Positions 8,599 to 17,525 of a stretch of 64,000 nt of DNA are shown here, piece by piece. The position numbers were made by a program, and so were the translations under genes. The DNA is from an uncultured Alphaproteobacteria bacterium. GTDB taxonomy: Bacteria; Pseudomonadota; Alphaproteobacteria; UBA7985. Under the pieces are notes generated by a model. It was not told where the DNA came from. It ran no database searches and was given only the letters and a program-made list of their open reading frames with translations. Position 1 is the stretch's first letter. Each line of letters starts with the position of its first letter. The stretch covers positions 1 through 64,000 of the forward strand of contig CAJQLX010000027.1 of the NCBI GenBank assembly GCA_905479265.1, written 5' to 3'.

Positions 8599-8654
8599 GG
8601 CTCAAACCTTAGTCAGAATTTATGCGACCATGTTTAGAGCTTTTAGCGAGAATA

Positions 8655-9086
8655 TTAAAGATCTCGCAGGCGGTCTGTGTCCCGTCTTTCGCGTTTTGTT
8701 GGTCGGCCAGCCCCAAACTCCCGCTCTGCAACCGGTATGGTACGAGCATCCAGCGGTTTGGCGTCTTCGCCTTCGCTTGCATTCCCTTCAGATTTTGGTC
8801 CTCGTTCGGGCAGGGGGGCAAGGTCGTTGTAGAGCAGCTTGGCTTCTTCAAACGGACGCCGCGCGCTGCCTAAGCCAAGAATTTCGATAACGCGAATGTT
8901 GTGCCCTTGGTGAAACGTCAGCACATCACCAACTTTGACATCGGCGGAGGCCTTGCGCACGGCGACTTTGTTCACCCGAATCTTTCCGCCATTGGCAACG
9001 TCAGCGGCAAGCGTGCGGGTTTTGAAGAAGCGCGCGTACCACAGCCACTTATCAACCCGCAGTTTCCCTGCCGCTTCTTCCGTCAT
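8655..9086 (-). CDS. S4-domain RNA-binding protein, Hsp15-like
   Basis: 143 residues. The N-terminal S4 domain (about 8-70) reads LRVDKWLWYARFFKTRTLA, GGKIRVNK and KVGDVLTF, close to Hsp15 (HslR). That protein binds free 50S subunits carrying stalled nascent chains. A charged, Arg-rich C-terminal tail follows (about 100-143) with a RPTKRERRDTDRL end. Its start lies eight bases after the helicase stop, so the two RNA-related genes are very likely one transcript. In E. coli Hsp15 is heat induced; no sigma-32 site is obvious here. Confidence 0.88.
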   Translation of the reverse strand: MTEEAAGKLRVDKWLWYARFFKTRTLAADVANGGKIRVNKVAVRKASADVKVGDVLTFHQGHNIRVIEILGLGSARRPFEEAKLLYNDLAPLPERGPKSEGNASEGEDAKPLDARTIPVAEREFGAGRPTKRERRDTDRLRDL

Positions 9087-9094
9087 GGGCGCGG

Positions 9095-12058
9095 TTACTT
9101 TTTCAGTTGAGCCAGAACAGCGAACGGGCTGTTGGGATCGATGGGCTTATCGGCGTCCCGACGCGGTTTATTCCCACCTGTCGATTTCGGGGGGCGCGGT
9201 CCTTTGCCTTTTGCCCCAGCATTTTTAGGGGGGCGTGGCTTTTGGTGCTGGCCTGCTTTTTCAGCCGTTTTACCTTTTTCGCCCGCGCTCGCAGCAGGGC
9301 GGCGGTTTTCGGGCTTTCCCGCACCGCGTCCGCGTCTTGTCCAAACAGCGGCGTCTGCTTCGAATGCAGGTTTGCTGGGACTTTCTTCGGCTTTGGGCAC
9401 TGGTCCTTCTTCAGACGCTGCTTCGGAGGCTTCTTCTACCTCCTCCGGGGCCGTTTCAGCGGCGGCTGGAGCGGCTGTTTCTGGTTCTGTGGCTTCTGTC
9501 GTTTCCGGCACGTCGGTTTCGGGTGCCGGGGATGCCTCAGACGCCTCAGATGCTTCAGATGGCTCGGTTGCTTCAGACGGCTTTGGCGCGGCTGGTTCTT
9601 CCTTGGCTGCTGGCTTCGCGGCGGCCAGTGCTGCTGCTTCTTCGGCGCTCAAGCGCGATGGCACGTAGCCAAAAGCAAACATCAGCCGGCGGACGAGGGC
9701 CGCGTCGCAACCGAGTTGCTTTTCCAAACCATCAGGCTGGATAAAGTCAGGCTGCGCCCGGAATTGACTGTGCAAATGGCCCGCTAGCCGGTCCAATGTC
9801 TCCACCTGCCCCACGATAGGCCGCTCTTTGCGATCCCCCCGGCTTTGGGGCTGCAGCACGGTAAAACCGAGTGTTTGATAGAGGGACAAGGGTACATCCT
9901 GCTCGGGGTGCATGACCTTGATTCCCTGCGCCGGCAGCATGTCGCGCACGTCTGGACGCTCATGCCACAGCGACCACAGCAACACCCGCCACGGCCAATG
10001 CTGGGTGTTCGACAAGCCCCGCATCCAAACCGCAAAACGACCAATGCGGACACCCTGATCATAGAGTGCTTTACGCTCGTCTTTTCCAAGCTCTGAGAGG
10101 AATTGGGTGATGCTTTCCCGGTTGATCAAACCGAAGTTCTCAACCAACTGAAACGCCAGACCACGGGCTGTGCCTTTCAGGGGCGCAGACTGCAATTCGT
10201 GGAAGTTTTTCATCCGGTTCCGCAGGTGGGCACGGGTCCATTTTTCGATACGCTGACGGATTTTTTCGCGGTCGGTGCCTTGCAGCAGGTCATTATGAAT
10301 AACCTCGATCGCTGGAAAAAGCAGGCTTTCGCCTTTGACCAAGTGGCCCACTTGGTTTTCACGCCAGAGCAATTGACCCGCTTCGGTCAAGCGGAAAGCC
10401 CCGTCATTGTCGGCCAACAGTTGTTGAACTCGGTTCTCAACCTCTTTGACCATCACACGACGCGCTGCGGTAAACACCGGGCGGGCCGAAGAGTCCAAGA
10501 TTGAGGGGTCGGGCGCGAACACCAAACCTTTGATGTGTCCGACGTGTTCGCCTTCCACTTTGACTGTGCCTTCTTTGGCATCAATCACTGCATTCAAGTC
10601 TGCGCCGTCCATTAGTACCCTCGCCATAATCGTCGCTCGACGATCAACAAACCGCTGAGTTAATCGTTCGTGTAGCGCGTCCGATAATTTATCGTCAATT
10701 TTTCGCGCCTTTTCTTGCCAATATTTGGCGTTTGTGACCCAAGAGGCGCGATGTGAGATGAATGTCCACGTTCGAACCGCTGCGATCCTGTTCACAAGAG
10801 TGTCGATGTCGCCTTGCAGATTGTCCAGTCGCGAAACGTGCGACTCTACGAAATCTTCTGGAACACGGCCTACTCCGCGGATCAAATACCTGAAAATCTG
10901 ACCCAAAAGAGCAGTATGTTGCTCGAAAAGCGTTTTTCGGAAGTCCGGCACTTGCGCCACGTCCCATAGGGTGCGCAGTGCAGCGCGGGAGCGTGCGGTC
11001 CGCGCCACGTCCTCGTCTTTGAGCAAAACCTTTAAGGCTTGATGATCCTCAGCATCTCTGGTCCGGCTCAACAGGGGGTGCGGTGGCTGCTTTTCCAGCG
11101 ACCGCAGCAGGCCCGAAGACGAGCTGAAGTCGAGGTTGCGGGAGCGCCATTGCAGCACTTCAACCGGGTCAAACCGATGGTTTTCGACCGCCTCGACGAT
11201 TTCGTCAGGGAACCCGCCGATCTCCGTTGTTGTGCAAAAGGTGCCGTTGTTCATATGTCGGCCCGCCCGGCCAGCGATCTGGCCGACTTCCGGCGCCCGT
11301 AAACGCCGTGCTTGTCGCCCATCAAACTTGCTGGTTTTGGCAAATGTGACGTGGTCCAAATCCATGTTCAGACCCATGCCGATTGCGTCCGTCGCCACGA
11401 GGTAATCGACCTCGCCAGCTTGATACATATCGACTTGAGCGTTTCGCGTGCGCGGGCTTAGCGCCCCCAGCACCACGGCGCAGCCGCCCCGCATGCCGCG
11501 TAAGCTTTCGGCGACGTGGTAAACGTCTGAGGCGGAAAAGACGACAATCGCGCTGCGGCGAGGCACTTTTTGCAACCGCTTGGGTGATACGTAGTTGAGC
11601 TCTGAGAATCGTGGCCGCGTTTCGATCTCACAATCGGGCAAAAGCTCTCGAATCACGGCGGCCATGGTGTCGGATCCCATAAACATGGTTTCCATCGTGC
11701 CGCGTGCATTCAGCAATCTGTCTGTAAAAACATAGCCGCGTTCGGGATCGGCGCAGAGTTGGATTTCGTCGATCGCGACAAAGGACACGGAGACGTCCAG
11801 TGGCATGGCCTCGACGGTGCAGATCCAATAGCGGGGATTTTGGGGAATGATCTTTTCTTCGCCCGTGACCAGCGCGACTTGACTGACGCCTTTGGTCTTC
11901 ACCACTTTGTCGTAGTTTTCGCGGGCTAGGAGCCGAAGGGGAAAACCGATCATTCCGGTCGCGTGGCCGAGCATCCGCTCGATCGCGAGGAAGGTTTTGC
12001 CTGTATTGGTAGGGCCGAGTACCGCAGTCATCGGCCCTTCATTTTTTGCACCAGTCAT
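9095..12058 (-). CDS. SUV3-like superfamily 2 RNA helicase with long low-complexity tail
   Basis: 987 residues. Helicase motifs run in order: Walker A GPTNTGKT near residue 15, DEIQ near 115, GALSPRTRNAQVDMYQ, then TDAIGMGLNMD and QIAGRAGR in the RecA-2 domain. This matches the alphaproteobacterial relatives of mitochondrial SUV3, the degradosome helicase. The SUV3 C-terminal region follows to about residue 745. From about 750 a tail rich in Ala, Glu, Pro, Ser and Thr extends to 890, then a Lys/Gly/Pro-rich basic end to 987, probably a disordered RNA- or protein-binding arm. The role is presumably RNA unwinding during decay or ribosome work. It is cotranscribed with the S4 protein gene. Confidence 0.92.
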   Translation of the reverse strand: MTGAKNEGPMTAVLGPTNTGKTFLAIERMLGHATGMIGFPLRLLARENYDKVVKTKGVSQVALVTGEEKIIPQNPRYWICTVEAMPLDVSVSFVAIDEIQLCADPERGYVFTDRLLNARGTMETMFMGSDTMAAVIRELLPDCEIETRPRFSELNYVSPKRLQKVPRRSAIVVFSASDVYHVAESLRGMRGGCAVVLGALSPRTRNAQVDMYQAGEVDYLVATDAIGMGLNMDLDHVTFAKTSKFDGRQARRLRAPEVGQIAGRAGRHMNNGTFCTTTEIGGFPDEIVEAVENHRFDPVEVLQWRSRNLDFSSSSGLLRSLEKQPPHPLLSRTRDAEDHQALKVLLKDEDVARTARSRAALRTLWDVAQVPDFRKTLFEQHTALLGQIFRYLIRGVGRVPEDFVESHVSRLDNLQGDIDTLVNRIAAVRTWTFISHRASWVTNAKYWQEKARKIDDKLSDALHERLTQRFVDRRATIMARVLMDGADLNAVIDAKEGTVKVEGEHVGHIKGLVFAPDPSILDSSARPVFTAARRVMVKEVENRVQQLLADNDGAFRLTEAGQLLWRENQVGHLVKGESLLFPAIEVIHNDLLQGTDREKIRQRIEKWTRAHLRNRMKNFHELQSAPLKGTARGLAFQLVENFGLINRESITQFLSELGKDERKALYDQGVRIGRFAVWMRGLSNTQHWPWRVLLWSLWHERPDVRDMLPAQGIKVMHPEQDVPLSLYQTLGFTVLQPQSRGDRKERPIVGQVETLDRLAGHLHSQFRAQPDFIQPDGLEKQLGCDAALVRRLMFAFGYVPSRLSAEEAAALAAAKPAAKEEPAAPKPSEATEPSEASEASEASPAPETDVPETTEATEPETAAPAAAETAPEEVEEASEAASEEGPVPKAEESPSKPAFEADAAVWTRRGRGAGKPENRRPAASAGEKGKTAEKAGQHQKPRPPKNAGAKGKGPRPPKSTGGNKPRRDADKPIDPNSPFAVLAQLKK

Positions 12059-12166
12059 GTGGTGGAGACCTCTGTCATCCAGGCATGCCGCCAGAAAACG
12101 AACTCGCGCATAACCTTATGACCGGACAGTGACAACCTGCGCGCTAGGACGCAAGCGCATTTCGGG

Positions 12167-12316
12167 TCAGAGGCGACTCATGGCCTCCTTAATTCGGAGT
12201 TTTTCTCGTTTCAGATGTTGTAGACGCAGACCATCGGGGAGTGGCCGCTTCTGTTCGTCCATGATGGACTGTTCGAGTTGCTGGTGACGTGATTGTAAAG
12301 ATGTCGAATAGGACAA
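12167..12316 (-). CDS. DUF465 (YdcH-like) small protein, TTG start
   Basis: 49 residues from a TTG at 12316, chosen because GGGAG lies eight bases upstream and the family similarity begins there. The sequence has the short helical-hairpin pattern of DUF465: SRHQQLEQSI, then RPLPDGLRLQHLKREKLRIKE (in parts). The function of the family is unknown. Members are very common in alphaproteobacteria, often as one or two small genes beside unrelated loci. It stands alone between the helicase and the COQ9 gene, all on the same strand. Confidence 0.75.
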   Translation of the reverse strand: MSYSTSLQSRHQQLEQSIMDEQKRPLPDGLRLQHLKREKLRIKEAMSRL

Positions 12317-12475
12317 GCCTCTAACTCCCTGCTTTGCTCGATTGATATATATACGATGGGTGCAGGGGAGCCTTGCGTCAAGGGCTCTCAAAGGTGCAAT
12401 CATTGCTTTTTTGAGGGAAAATTTCCCTTATTGCCTGTATCACACTGGATACGTACGCGAAGAGGTAGGGACTTT

Positions 12476-13069
12476 TTATGCGCCCATGACGCGTTGGCGA
12501 AGCCCACCAAGGGCGCCAAAGACGCGAACCACGTTCCTCAGACGACGGTCGAGAAACCGTTTGGTGCCGGACAGATCCGGATCATCATTTGCCAGCCAGT
12601 ACGTCAGTGTCGCACCATAAACGCCAGACAGGAGCGTGCGCTTGGTTACGTAGTTAAAATCACGTTCTGTCGCGCCAACAGCGTTCCATGCGGCGTCAGA
12701 CGTTGCCCAGGTCAACCGAGTCCCGGCGTAAAGGTGTTGGGGCAAGGCCAGGTGCGACAGTCCACGACGCACCGCTTCCTTAACCGGCGCAGCATGCTCC
12801 AGACGGGCGCTGAGAATACGGTGCAGGCGGTCCGTCGTTCCCAATTCGTCAAAGCCGGGCTCATCGAGGACGGCCAGCATGCGCGAATCTGCCAATTTCG
12901 AATGACCGGCGATCATGGAAACCGGCGTTGGAAACCAATCCATAGCCAGCGCAAGCGGAATCTCCGTCTCTTCAGCTGCGCGCCGAAGGGCTGCATTGCT
13001 CCAGCCGTCGAAGGCGGCGTGGCGCGCGATGGCGTCGATCAGGGCGGACTGTTCATAAGTGTCTGTCAT
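12476..13069 (-). CDS. COQ9 family protein
   Basis: 197 residues from the ATG at 13069 (MTDTYEQS); longer in-frame starts up to 13276 add sequence without family resemblance. The N-terminal part looks like a TetR-type helical region (AIARHAAFDGWSNAALRRAAEE). The COQ9 signature lies near the end: WNAVGATERDFNYVTKRTLLSGVYGATLTYWL (in parts), then FLDRRLRNV. In eukaryotes COQ9 binds lipid and helps COQ7 hydroxylate demethoxyubiquinone; bacterial members are assumed to act in ubiquinone synthesis. It fits with ubiG and an ABC1/UbiB-like gene elsewhere in the window. Confidence 0.85.
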   Translation of the reverse strand: MTDTYEQSALIDAIARHAAFDGWSNAALRRAAEETEIPLALAMDWFPTPVSMIAGHSKLADSRMLAVLDEPGFDELGTTDRLHRILSARLEHAAPVKEAVRRGLSHLALPQHLYAGTRLTWATSDAAWNAVGATERDFNYVTKRTLLSGVYGATLTYWLANDDPDLSGTKRFLDRRLRNVVRVFGALGGLRQRVMGA

Positions 13070-13293
13070 ACCGCTGAAATGTGGTTGGGAGGCGGTTTCG
13101 TCAACCGGTCGGTTTGTCCCATCGGGCCGCCCCCCGTTTTGGCAGGGGTTTTCCATGCACAATATGCACGGCGGAAGGCTTTGCATTTCTCGATGCATTT
13201 GGTAAACACCACGAGAACTTGCGCGGTTGTTCTGCGCGAGCACGTTTTTATTTTGCCCGATCAAAGGGCTTTGCAAAGGTTAGGAAGCATTCC

Positions 13294-13497
13294 GTGGAAG
13301 TATCCGTTCGCGATAACAATGTAGATCAGGCGCTGCGCGCCCTGAAAAAGAAACTACAGCGCGAAGGTGTATTCCGTGAGATGAAGCTCCGCCGTCACTT
13401 CGAGAAGCCATCGCAGCGTCGTAAGCGCGAAAAGGCTGAAGCCGTTCGTCGTTACCGCAAGGTGATGCGTAAGCGGATGGAGCGCGAAGGCTACTAG
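13294..13497 (+). CDS. rpsU: 30S ribosomal protein S21
   Basis: 67 residues starting at a GTG at 13294, supported by AGGAAG (13282-13287) and by the family N-terminus ([14 protein letters not shown]). The whole sequence is typical of S21: [30 protein letters not shown] and a very basic C-terminus. S21 binds the 30S platform near the anti-Shine-Dalgarno sequence. It is divergent from the COQ9 gene, with about 225 bases between the starts that must hold both promoters. Confidence 0.97.
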   Translation: MEVSVRDNNVDQALRALKKKLQREGVFREMKLRRHFEKPSQRRKREKAEAVRRYRKVMRKRMEREGY

Positions 13498-13523
13498 GCC
13501 TTTGCCCAAAACGCGGCATTCCC

Positions 13524-14129
13524 GTGTTTGACGCTTCTTTACGCAAGTATATTGACCCGCCAACGAACCGTGTCGCTTCCTGGTTCGTTGGAAAGGGTAT
13601 AAGCGCCGATCAGATTACGCTGGTCGGCTTTTTTGTTGGCCTGATGGCCGTTCCAGCGCTTTGGCTGGGGTATCCTTTGCTCGCGCTGGGCTTTATCGCC
13701 GTCAATCGGTGCGCTGATGGCTTGGACGGCGCGGTTGCGCGTCAGACGAAGCCAACCGACCGTGGTGGCTTTCTCGATATCTGCCTCGATTTCTTCTTTT
13801 ACAGCGCGATCCCTTTTGGCTTTGCGCTCATGGACCCAGCACAAAACGCGCTGGCGGCCTGTTTCCTCATTTTCAGCTTTATCGGGACAGGGGCATCGTT
13901 CCTCGCCTATGCGATATTTGCAGAAAAGCGGGGGATCAGCACAGATCTGCGAGGGCAGAAGTCGCTCTACTACCTCGGCGGTTTGACAGAAGGGTTCGAA
14001 ACCATTGTGTTTCTGGTCCTTGCGTGCCTGTTTCCGTCGGCGTTCTGGTGGATGGCGATTGTGTTTGGTGGGCTGGCGTGGATCACCGCAGCAACCCGCG
14101 TCGTTGCGGGTTGGCGGATGTTCCGCTAG
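13524..14129 (+). CDS. CDP-alcohol phosphatidyltransferase family membrane protein
   Basis: 201 residues with a GTG start. The catalytic signature DGx2ARx8Gx3Dx3D is complete: DGAVARQTKPTDRGGFLDICLD (read in two parts) near residues 67-90. About five to six hydrophobic helices follow. Members join a CDP-linked lipid to an alcohol to make phospholipids. The substrate cannot be told; the subgroup could make phosphatidylglycerophosphate, phosphatidylserine or a related lipid. It begins 27 bases after rpsU. It overlaps by four bases, tail to tail, with the convergent ABC1-family gene. Confidence 0.9.
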   Translation: MFDASLRKYIDPPTNRVASWFVGKGISADQITLVGFFVGLMAVPALWLGYPLLALGFIAVNRCADGLDGAVARQTKPTDRGGFLDICLDFFFYSAIPFGFALMDPAQNALAACFLIFSFIGTGASFLAYAIFAEKRGISTDLRGQKSLYYLGGLTEGFETIVFLVLACLFPSAFWWMAIVFGGLAWITAATRVVAGWRMFR

Positions 14130-15508
14130 TCCAGCTCTTCGGGCATAGGCTGCCCATGTTTGCCGAACATTGTCTTTTGCCGCTCGATCATCGTGTCGAT
14201 GTCGAAGTCGTGAATCAGCTCGTTAAACATGCGATGCCAGTTAATCTCGGCGTCCAGATGCATAAAGACAGAGCCTAGACCAATGGCGGCTCGGTCCATG
14301 AACACAAACTCACGCGGCAGCTTGACCCCGCCCACGCGCTTAAGCTCCTGATGCACATTTCGCGCGACTTCAGCGCCGTATTCGCCTGTGTTTGTCTGCG
14401 AAATCAGCCGGGGTTTGTCTTCCAACAGGGGTTGGAAGATGAAGCCGGCCCACACGTGTAGAACGTCGATCAGCTCGCGGGTGATGTCGGTGAATCCCCA
14501 AGCCTCATAAGCCGAAACAGCCAGCTCGTCATTGCCGGTTTGCAGCGCTTCATACAGGTCGATGACGCCCTTGACGAACTTTGCCTGGAAGAAACGAACA
14601 CAGCCGAAATCGAGCATGTTGATGCTCAAGTCATCCCGGATGGTGTAGTTGCCGAAGTGCGGATCACCGTGGATGACCCCGTAGTTGTAGAACGGCACGT
14701 ACCAAGCGCGGAACATGTTCTGTGCGACGGTTTCGCGGTCTTCAACCGATGCGCCGCCGCGGATGAAATCCATCAATGGCGTCCCATTGACCCACGTCAT
14801 TGTCAGCAAGCGTTGGCTTGAAAATTCCTCGTGCACGGGTGGGACGTGGACCACTGTCTCCTGTGCCAGCATTTCGTCGTAAAGGCGAAGGTGACGGGCT
14901 TCACGGATGTAATCCAGCTCCTCCCGCAAGCGGGCTGAGAGCTCTTCAAACACGCCAGAAGGGTCAATGGCTTTGTCGTAACTGCGGTATACGCCAAAGG
15001 CCCAAGCCAACTGACGCAAGTCAGCTTCGACGGCGCTGGACATATCGGGATATTGCAGTTTACACGCGACGTCTGTGCCGTCGGGCAGCACGGCGCGATG
15101 GACTTGCCCCAAAGAAGCAGCAGCGGCGGCGTCGCGCTCGAAAGACGTAAATTTGGACTGCCAGTCTGGGCCCAGTTCCGACTTCATCCGGCGTTTCACA
15201 AACGTCCACCCCATAGGCGGCGCGTTGGATTGCAACTGTCGCAGATCCTCTGAGTACTCCTTGGGGAGTGCGTCAGGGATTGAGGCCAGCAATTGCGCAG
15301 CCTTCATGAGCGGCCCCTTGAGGTCGCCCAAGGCGTCCTTCAATGCGGCGGCGTGCTTGCCTTGGTCCAGTTTGGTGCCCAACACGCGGTTAGCACCCAA
15401 TTGAACAGCAAGGCCGCCCAGTGAGGTTCCAACGCGTGTGTAGCGACGCAGGCGGCTGCCAAGTCTATTTTCATCCATGTGATCGGTCATGATCAGGATA
15501 TGGATCAT
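14126..15508 (-). CDS. ABC1/UbiB family atypical kinase
   Basis: 460 residues. Three in-frame ATG starts (15508, 15490, 15478) cannot be separated; none has a strong ribosome site. Family features: the KxGQ helix appears as LMKAAQLLASIPDALP, the Ala-rich nucleotide loop as AAAAASLGQVHRA, an ATP-binding lysine in VACKLQYP, the catalytic loop HGDPHFGNY, and the metal site MLDFGCVR. These atypical kinases or ATPases (UbiB, COQ8) support ubiquinone synthesis. Unlike UbiB, no C-terminal membrane helix pair is obvious, so it is closer to the soluble ABC1 group. The KxGQ glycine is replaced by alanine. Confidence 0.9.
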   Translation of the reverse strand: MIHILIMTDHMDENRLGSRLRRYTRVGTSLGGLAVQLGANRVLGTKLDQGKHAAALKDALGDLKGPLMKAAQLLASIPDALPKEYSEDLRQLQSNAPPMGWTFVKRRMKSELGPDWQSKFTSFERDAAAAASLGQVHRAVLPDGTDVACKLQYPDMSSAVEADLRQLAWAFGVYRSYDKAIDPSGVFEELSARLREELDYIREARHLRLYDEMLAQETVVHVPPVHEEFSSQRLLTMTWVNGTPLMDFIRGGASVEDRETVAQNMFRAWYVPFYNYGVIHGDPHFGNYTIRDDLSINMLDFGCVRFFQAKFVKGVIDLYEALQTGNDELAVSAYEAWGFTDITRELIDVLHVWAGFIFQPLLEDKPRLISQTNTGEYGAEVARNVHQELKRVGGVKLPREFVFMDRAAIGLGSVFMHLDAEINWHRMFNELIHDFDIDTMIERQKTMFGKHGQPMPEELD

Positions 15509-15574
15509 TATCGACGCAGAAACAGTCCCCCAAAGGGTCGCAGGTTGCGATCTTTGAGGGATAATTTTTCCGGG

Positions 15575-17407
15575 CTAGAGCGTTTCCAATTCGTCGATGA
15601 AACTTTCCAGTAAAGTCAGACCCTGACGCCAGAAACTTGGGTCGCGAGCATCGAGCCCAAAGGGCGCTAACAGCTCGTGATGGCGCTTGGTTCCGCCCGA
15701 GGCGAGCATCTCCAGATACTTCTCAGCAAAGCCCGCTTCGCTGTCTTGGTAAACCGCATAGAGCGAGTTCACCAAGCAGTCGCCGAAAGCGTAGGCGTAG
15801 ACGTAAAACGGGACGTGGATGAAATGCGGGATGTAGGACCAGTAGTCGCCGTATTCCTCAGCATTTAAATGGAAGGCAGGGCCAAGCGCCTGCACCTGTG
15901 TTTCCATCCAAGCGGTCTGGAAGTCCTCGCGCAGCAGTTCTTTGCCACGTCGGGCGTCGTGTACGCGGGTTTCGAAGTTGTGGAAGGCGATCTGACGAAC
16001 CACCGTGTTGAGCATATCCTCAACCTTCCCAGCCAGCAGGACTTTCCGCTGTTTTTTGTCGCTGGCGTCGGCCAGCAGGCTCTGGAAAGTCAGCATCTCG
16101 CCAAAAACAGAAGCGGTTTCAGCCAGCGTCAATGGCGTGGATCCATTGAAGTAGCCTTTTTCTGCGGCCAACACCTGATGAACGCCGTGACCGAGTTCGT
16201 GAGCCAACGTCATGACATCCCGGGTTTTGCCCTGGTAGTTCACCAACACATACGGGTGCGCAGAGGGCACGCAGGGGTGGGCAAAGGCGCCGGCGTCCTT
16301 GCCGGGGATCACCGGGCTGTCGATCCAGCCCTTTTCAAAAAAGTCGCCGGCGATCTGAGCCATCGAAGGGGTGAAGCCTGCGTAAGCGTCCAAAACGCGG
16401 TCTCTGGCGTCAGTCCACGGAATCTTCGCTTCATCAGCCTCGGGCAAAGGCGCGTTCCGATCGTAGTGTTCGAGCTTCTCAAGCCCCATCCACTTCGCTT
16501 TCATGGCGTAGTAGCGGTGGGAAATCCGGGGGAAGGCTTCTGTGACCGTGTCTGCCAGCGCCTTGACCACGTCATCCTCGACTTCGTTTGCCACGTTGCG
16601 CGACGAAACGGGTTGAGCGTACCCGCGCCATTTGTCGTCGAGTTCCTTTTGCTTGATCACCGTGTTGTTGATGCGAGACATCAGACGTTGGTTATTGCCA
16701 AGCGTCTTGGTGATGGCCTTGGCCGCTTTCGCGCGTGTTTCCCGGTTGGGGTCAGCGAGCAGGTTGAAGGTTTCCGCGTTGGACAGTTCGTTGCCGTCGA
16801 TCTCAAACGACAACGCAGCCATTGTTTCGTCAAACAGCTGAACCCAAGCGCTCCCCCCGACAATCGCGAAATCATGGGTGTAGGCCTCCAACTCGTCGGA
16901 GAGCTGGTGCGGCTTCATCAAGCGGGTGCGCTCGACAAAGCTTTTCCACGGGGTCATCGCCGGATCAGCCAACTTGTCAGCCATGGCGCTGTCTTCAATC
17001 CCGTTCAGCTCCAGCGAGAAGAAAACGAGGTCAGCGCTGATGTTGGTTGAGCGTTCATTGATCTTGGCCTGAAACTGCATGGCTTCGCCATCGGTGCGCT
17101 GCGTTGCCCCGTTGAGGAAAGCGTAGGTGCCAAGCTTGCCCAAGCGCTCATAGATCGTTTCGTACCAAGCAATCGTTTCCGCCAAGGCGCTCGGCGTCAT
17201 GCTCGCCAACGTGCCTTTCACCGTTGCAGACAGCGATTTGGCCTGTGCCTCTGCCCAGTCCAGATCAGCATCGATTTTTGCATCCGATGGGCCGTCGTAC
17301 AGGTCGGCGAGGTTCCATCGTGGCAGCGTGCCGAGGTCAGCGTCTTCAACAGGAGACAAGGCGGAGGAAGCCGCAAAGAGGGCTTGTGTTGGCGCAAAAG
17401 TGGACAT
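15575..17407 (-). CDS. pepF: Oligoendopeptidase F (M3 family)
   Basis: 610 residues, the usual length of PepF. The zinc site is HELGHGVH, with the third ligand glutamate about 25 residues later in LTLAETASVFGEM. The N-terminal domain has LGTLPRWNLADLY and the helical pattern of oligopeptidase F. It hydrolyses medium-length peptides in the cytoplasm. It is divergent from the acyl-CoA synthetase gene, with about 118 bases between the starts. No signal peptide is seen. Confidence 0.95.
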   Translation of the reverse strand: MSTFAPTQALFAASSALSPVEDADLGTLPRWNLADLYDGPSDAKIDADLDWAEAQAKSLSATVKGTLASMTPSALAETIAWYETIYERLGKLGTYAFLNGATQRTDGEAMQFQAKINERSTNISADLVFFSLELNGIEDSAMADKLADPAMTPWKSFVERTRLMKPHQLSDELEAYTHDFAIVGGSAWVQLFDETMAALSFEIDGNELSNAETFNLLADPNRETRAKAAKAITKTLGNNQRLMSRINNTVIKQKELDDKWRGYAQPVSSRNVANEVEDDVVKALADTVTEAFPRISHRYYAMKAKWMGLEKLEHYDRNAPLPEADEAKIPWTDARDRVLDAYAGFTPSMAQIAGDFFEKGWIDSPVIPGKDAGAFAHPCVPSAHPYVLVNYQGKTRDVMTLAHELGHGVHQVLAAEKGYFNGSTPLTLAETASVFGEMLTFQSLLADASDKKQRKVLLAGKVEDMLNTVVRQIAFHNFETRVHDARRGKELLREDFQTAWMETQVQALGPAFHLNAEEYGDYWSYIPHFIHVPFYVYAYAFGDCLVNSLYAVYQDSEAGFAEKYLEMLASGGTKRHHELLAPFGLDARDPSFWRQGLTLLESFIDELETL

Positions 17408-17525
17408 TGTCTAAATAAGGCCTATTTTGTGATATATTGCCGTTGTAAAACCAACATGGCGAACAGGCGGGGCTTCGGCAACACCTGCTGCGTCACTAAA
17501 GTTCAAAACACTAAGGGATAGAACC

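Noticed and set aside
12356-13324. 322-codon plus-strand ORF opposite the COQ9 gene
   Set aside because: It has no family similarity or ribosome site, is rich in Cys and Arg, and overlaps COQ9 and rpsU.
15869-17050. 393-codon ORF on the plus strand opposite pepF
   Set aside because: It is a shadow of pepF: no ribosome site, no recognisable domain, and pepF motifs are unambiguous on the other strand.
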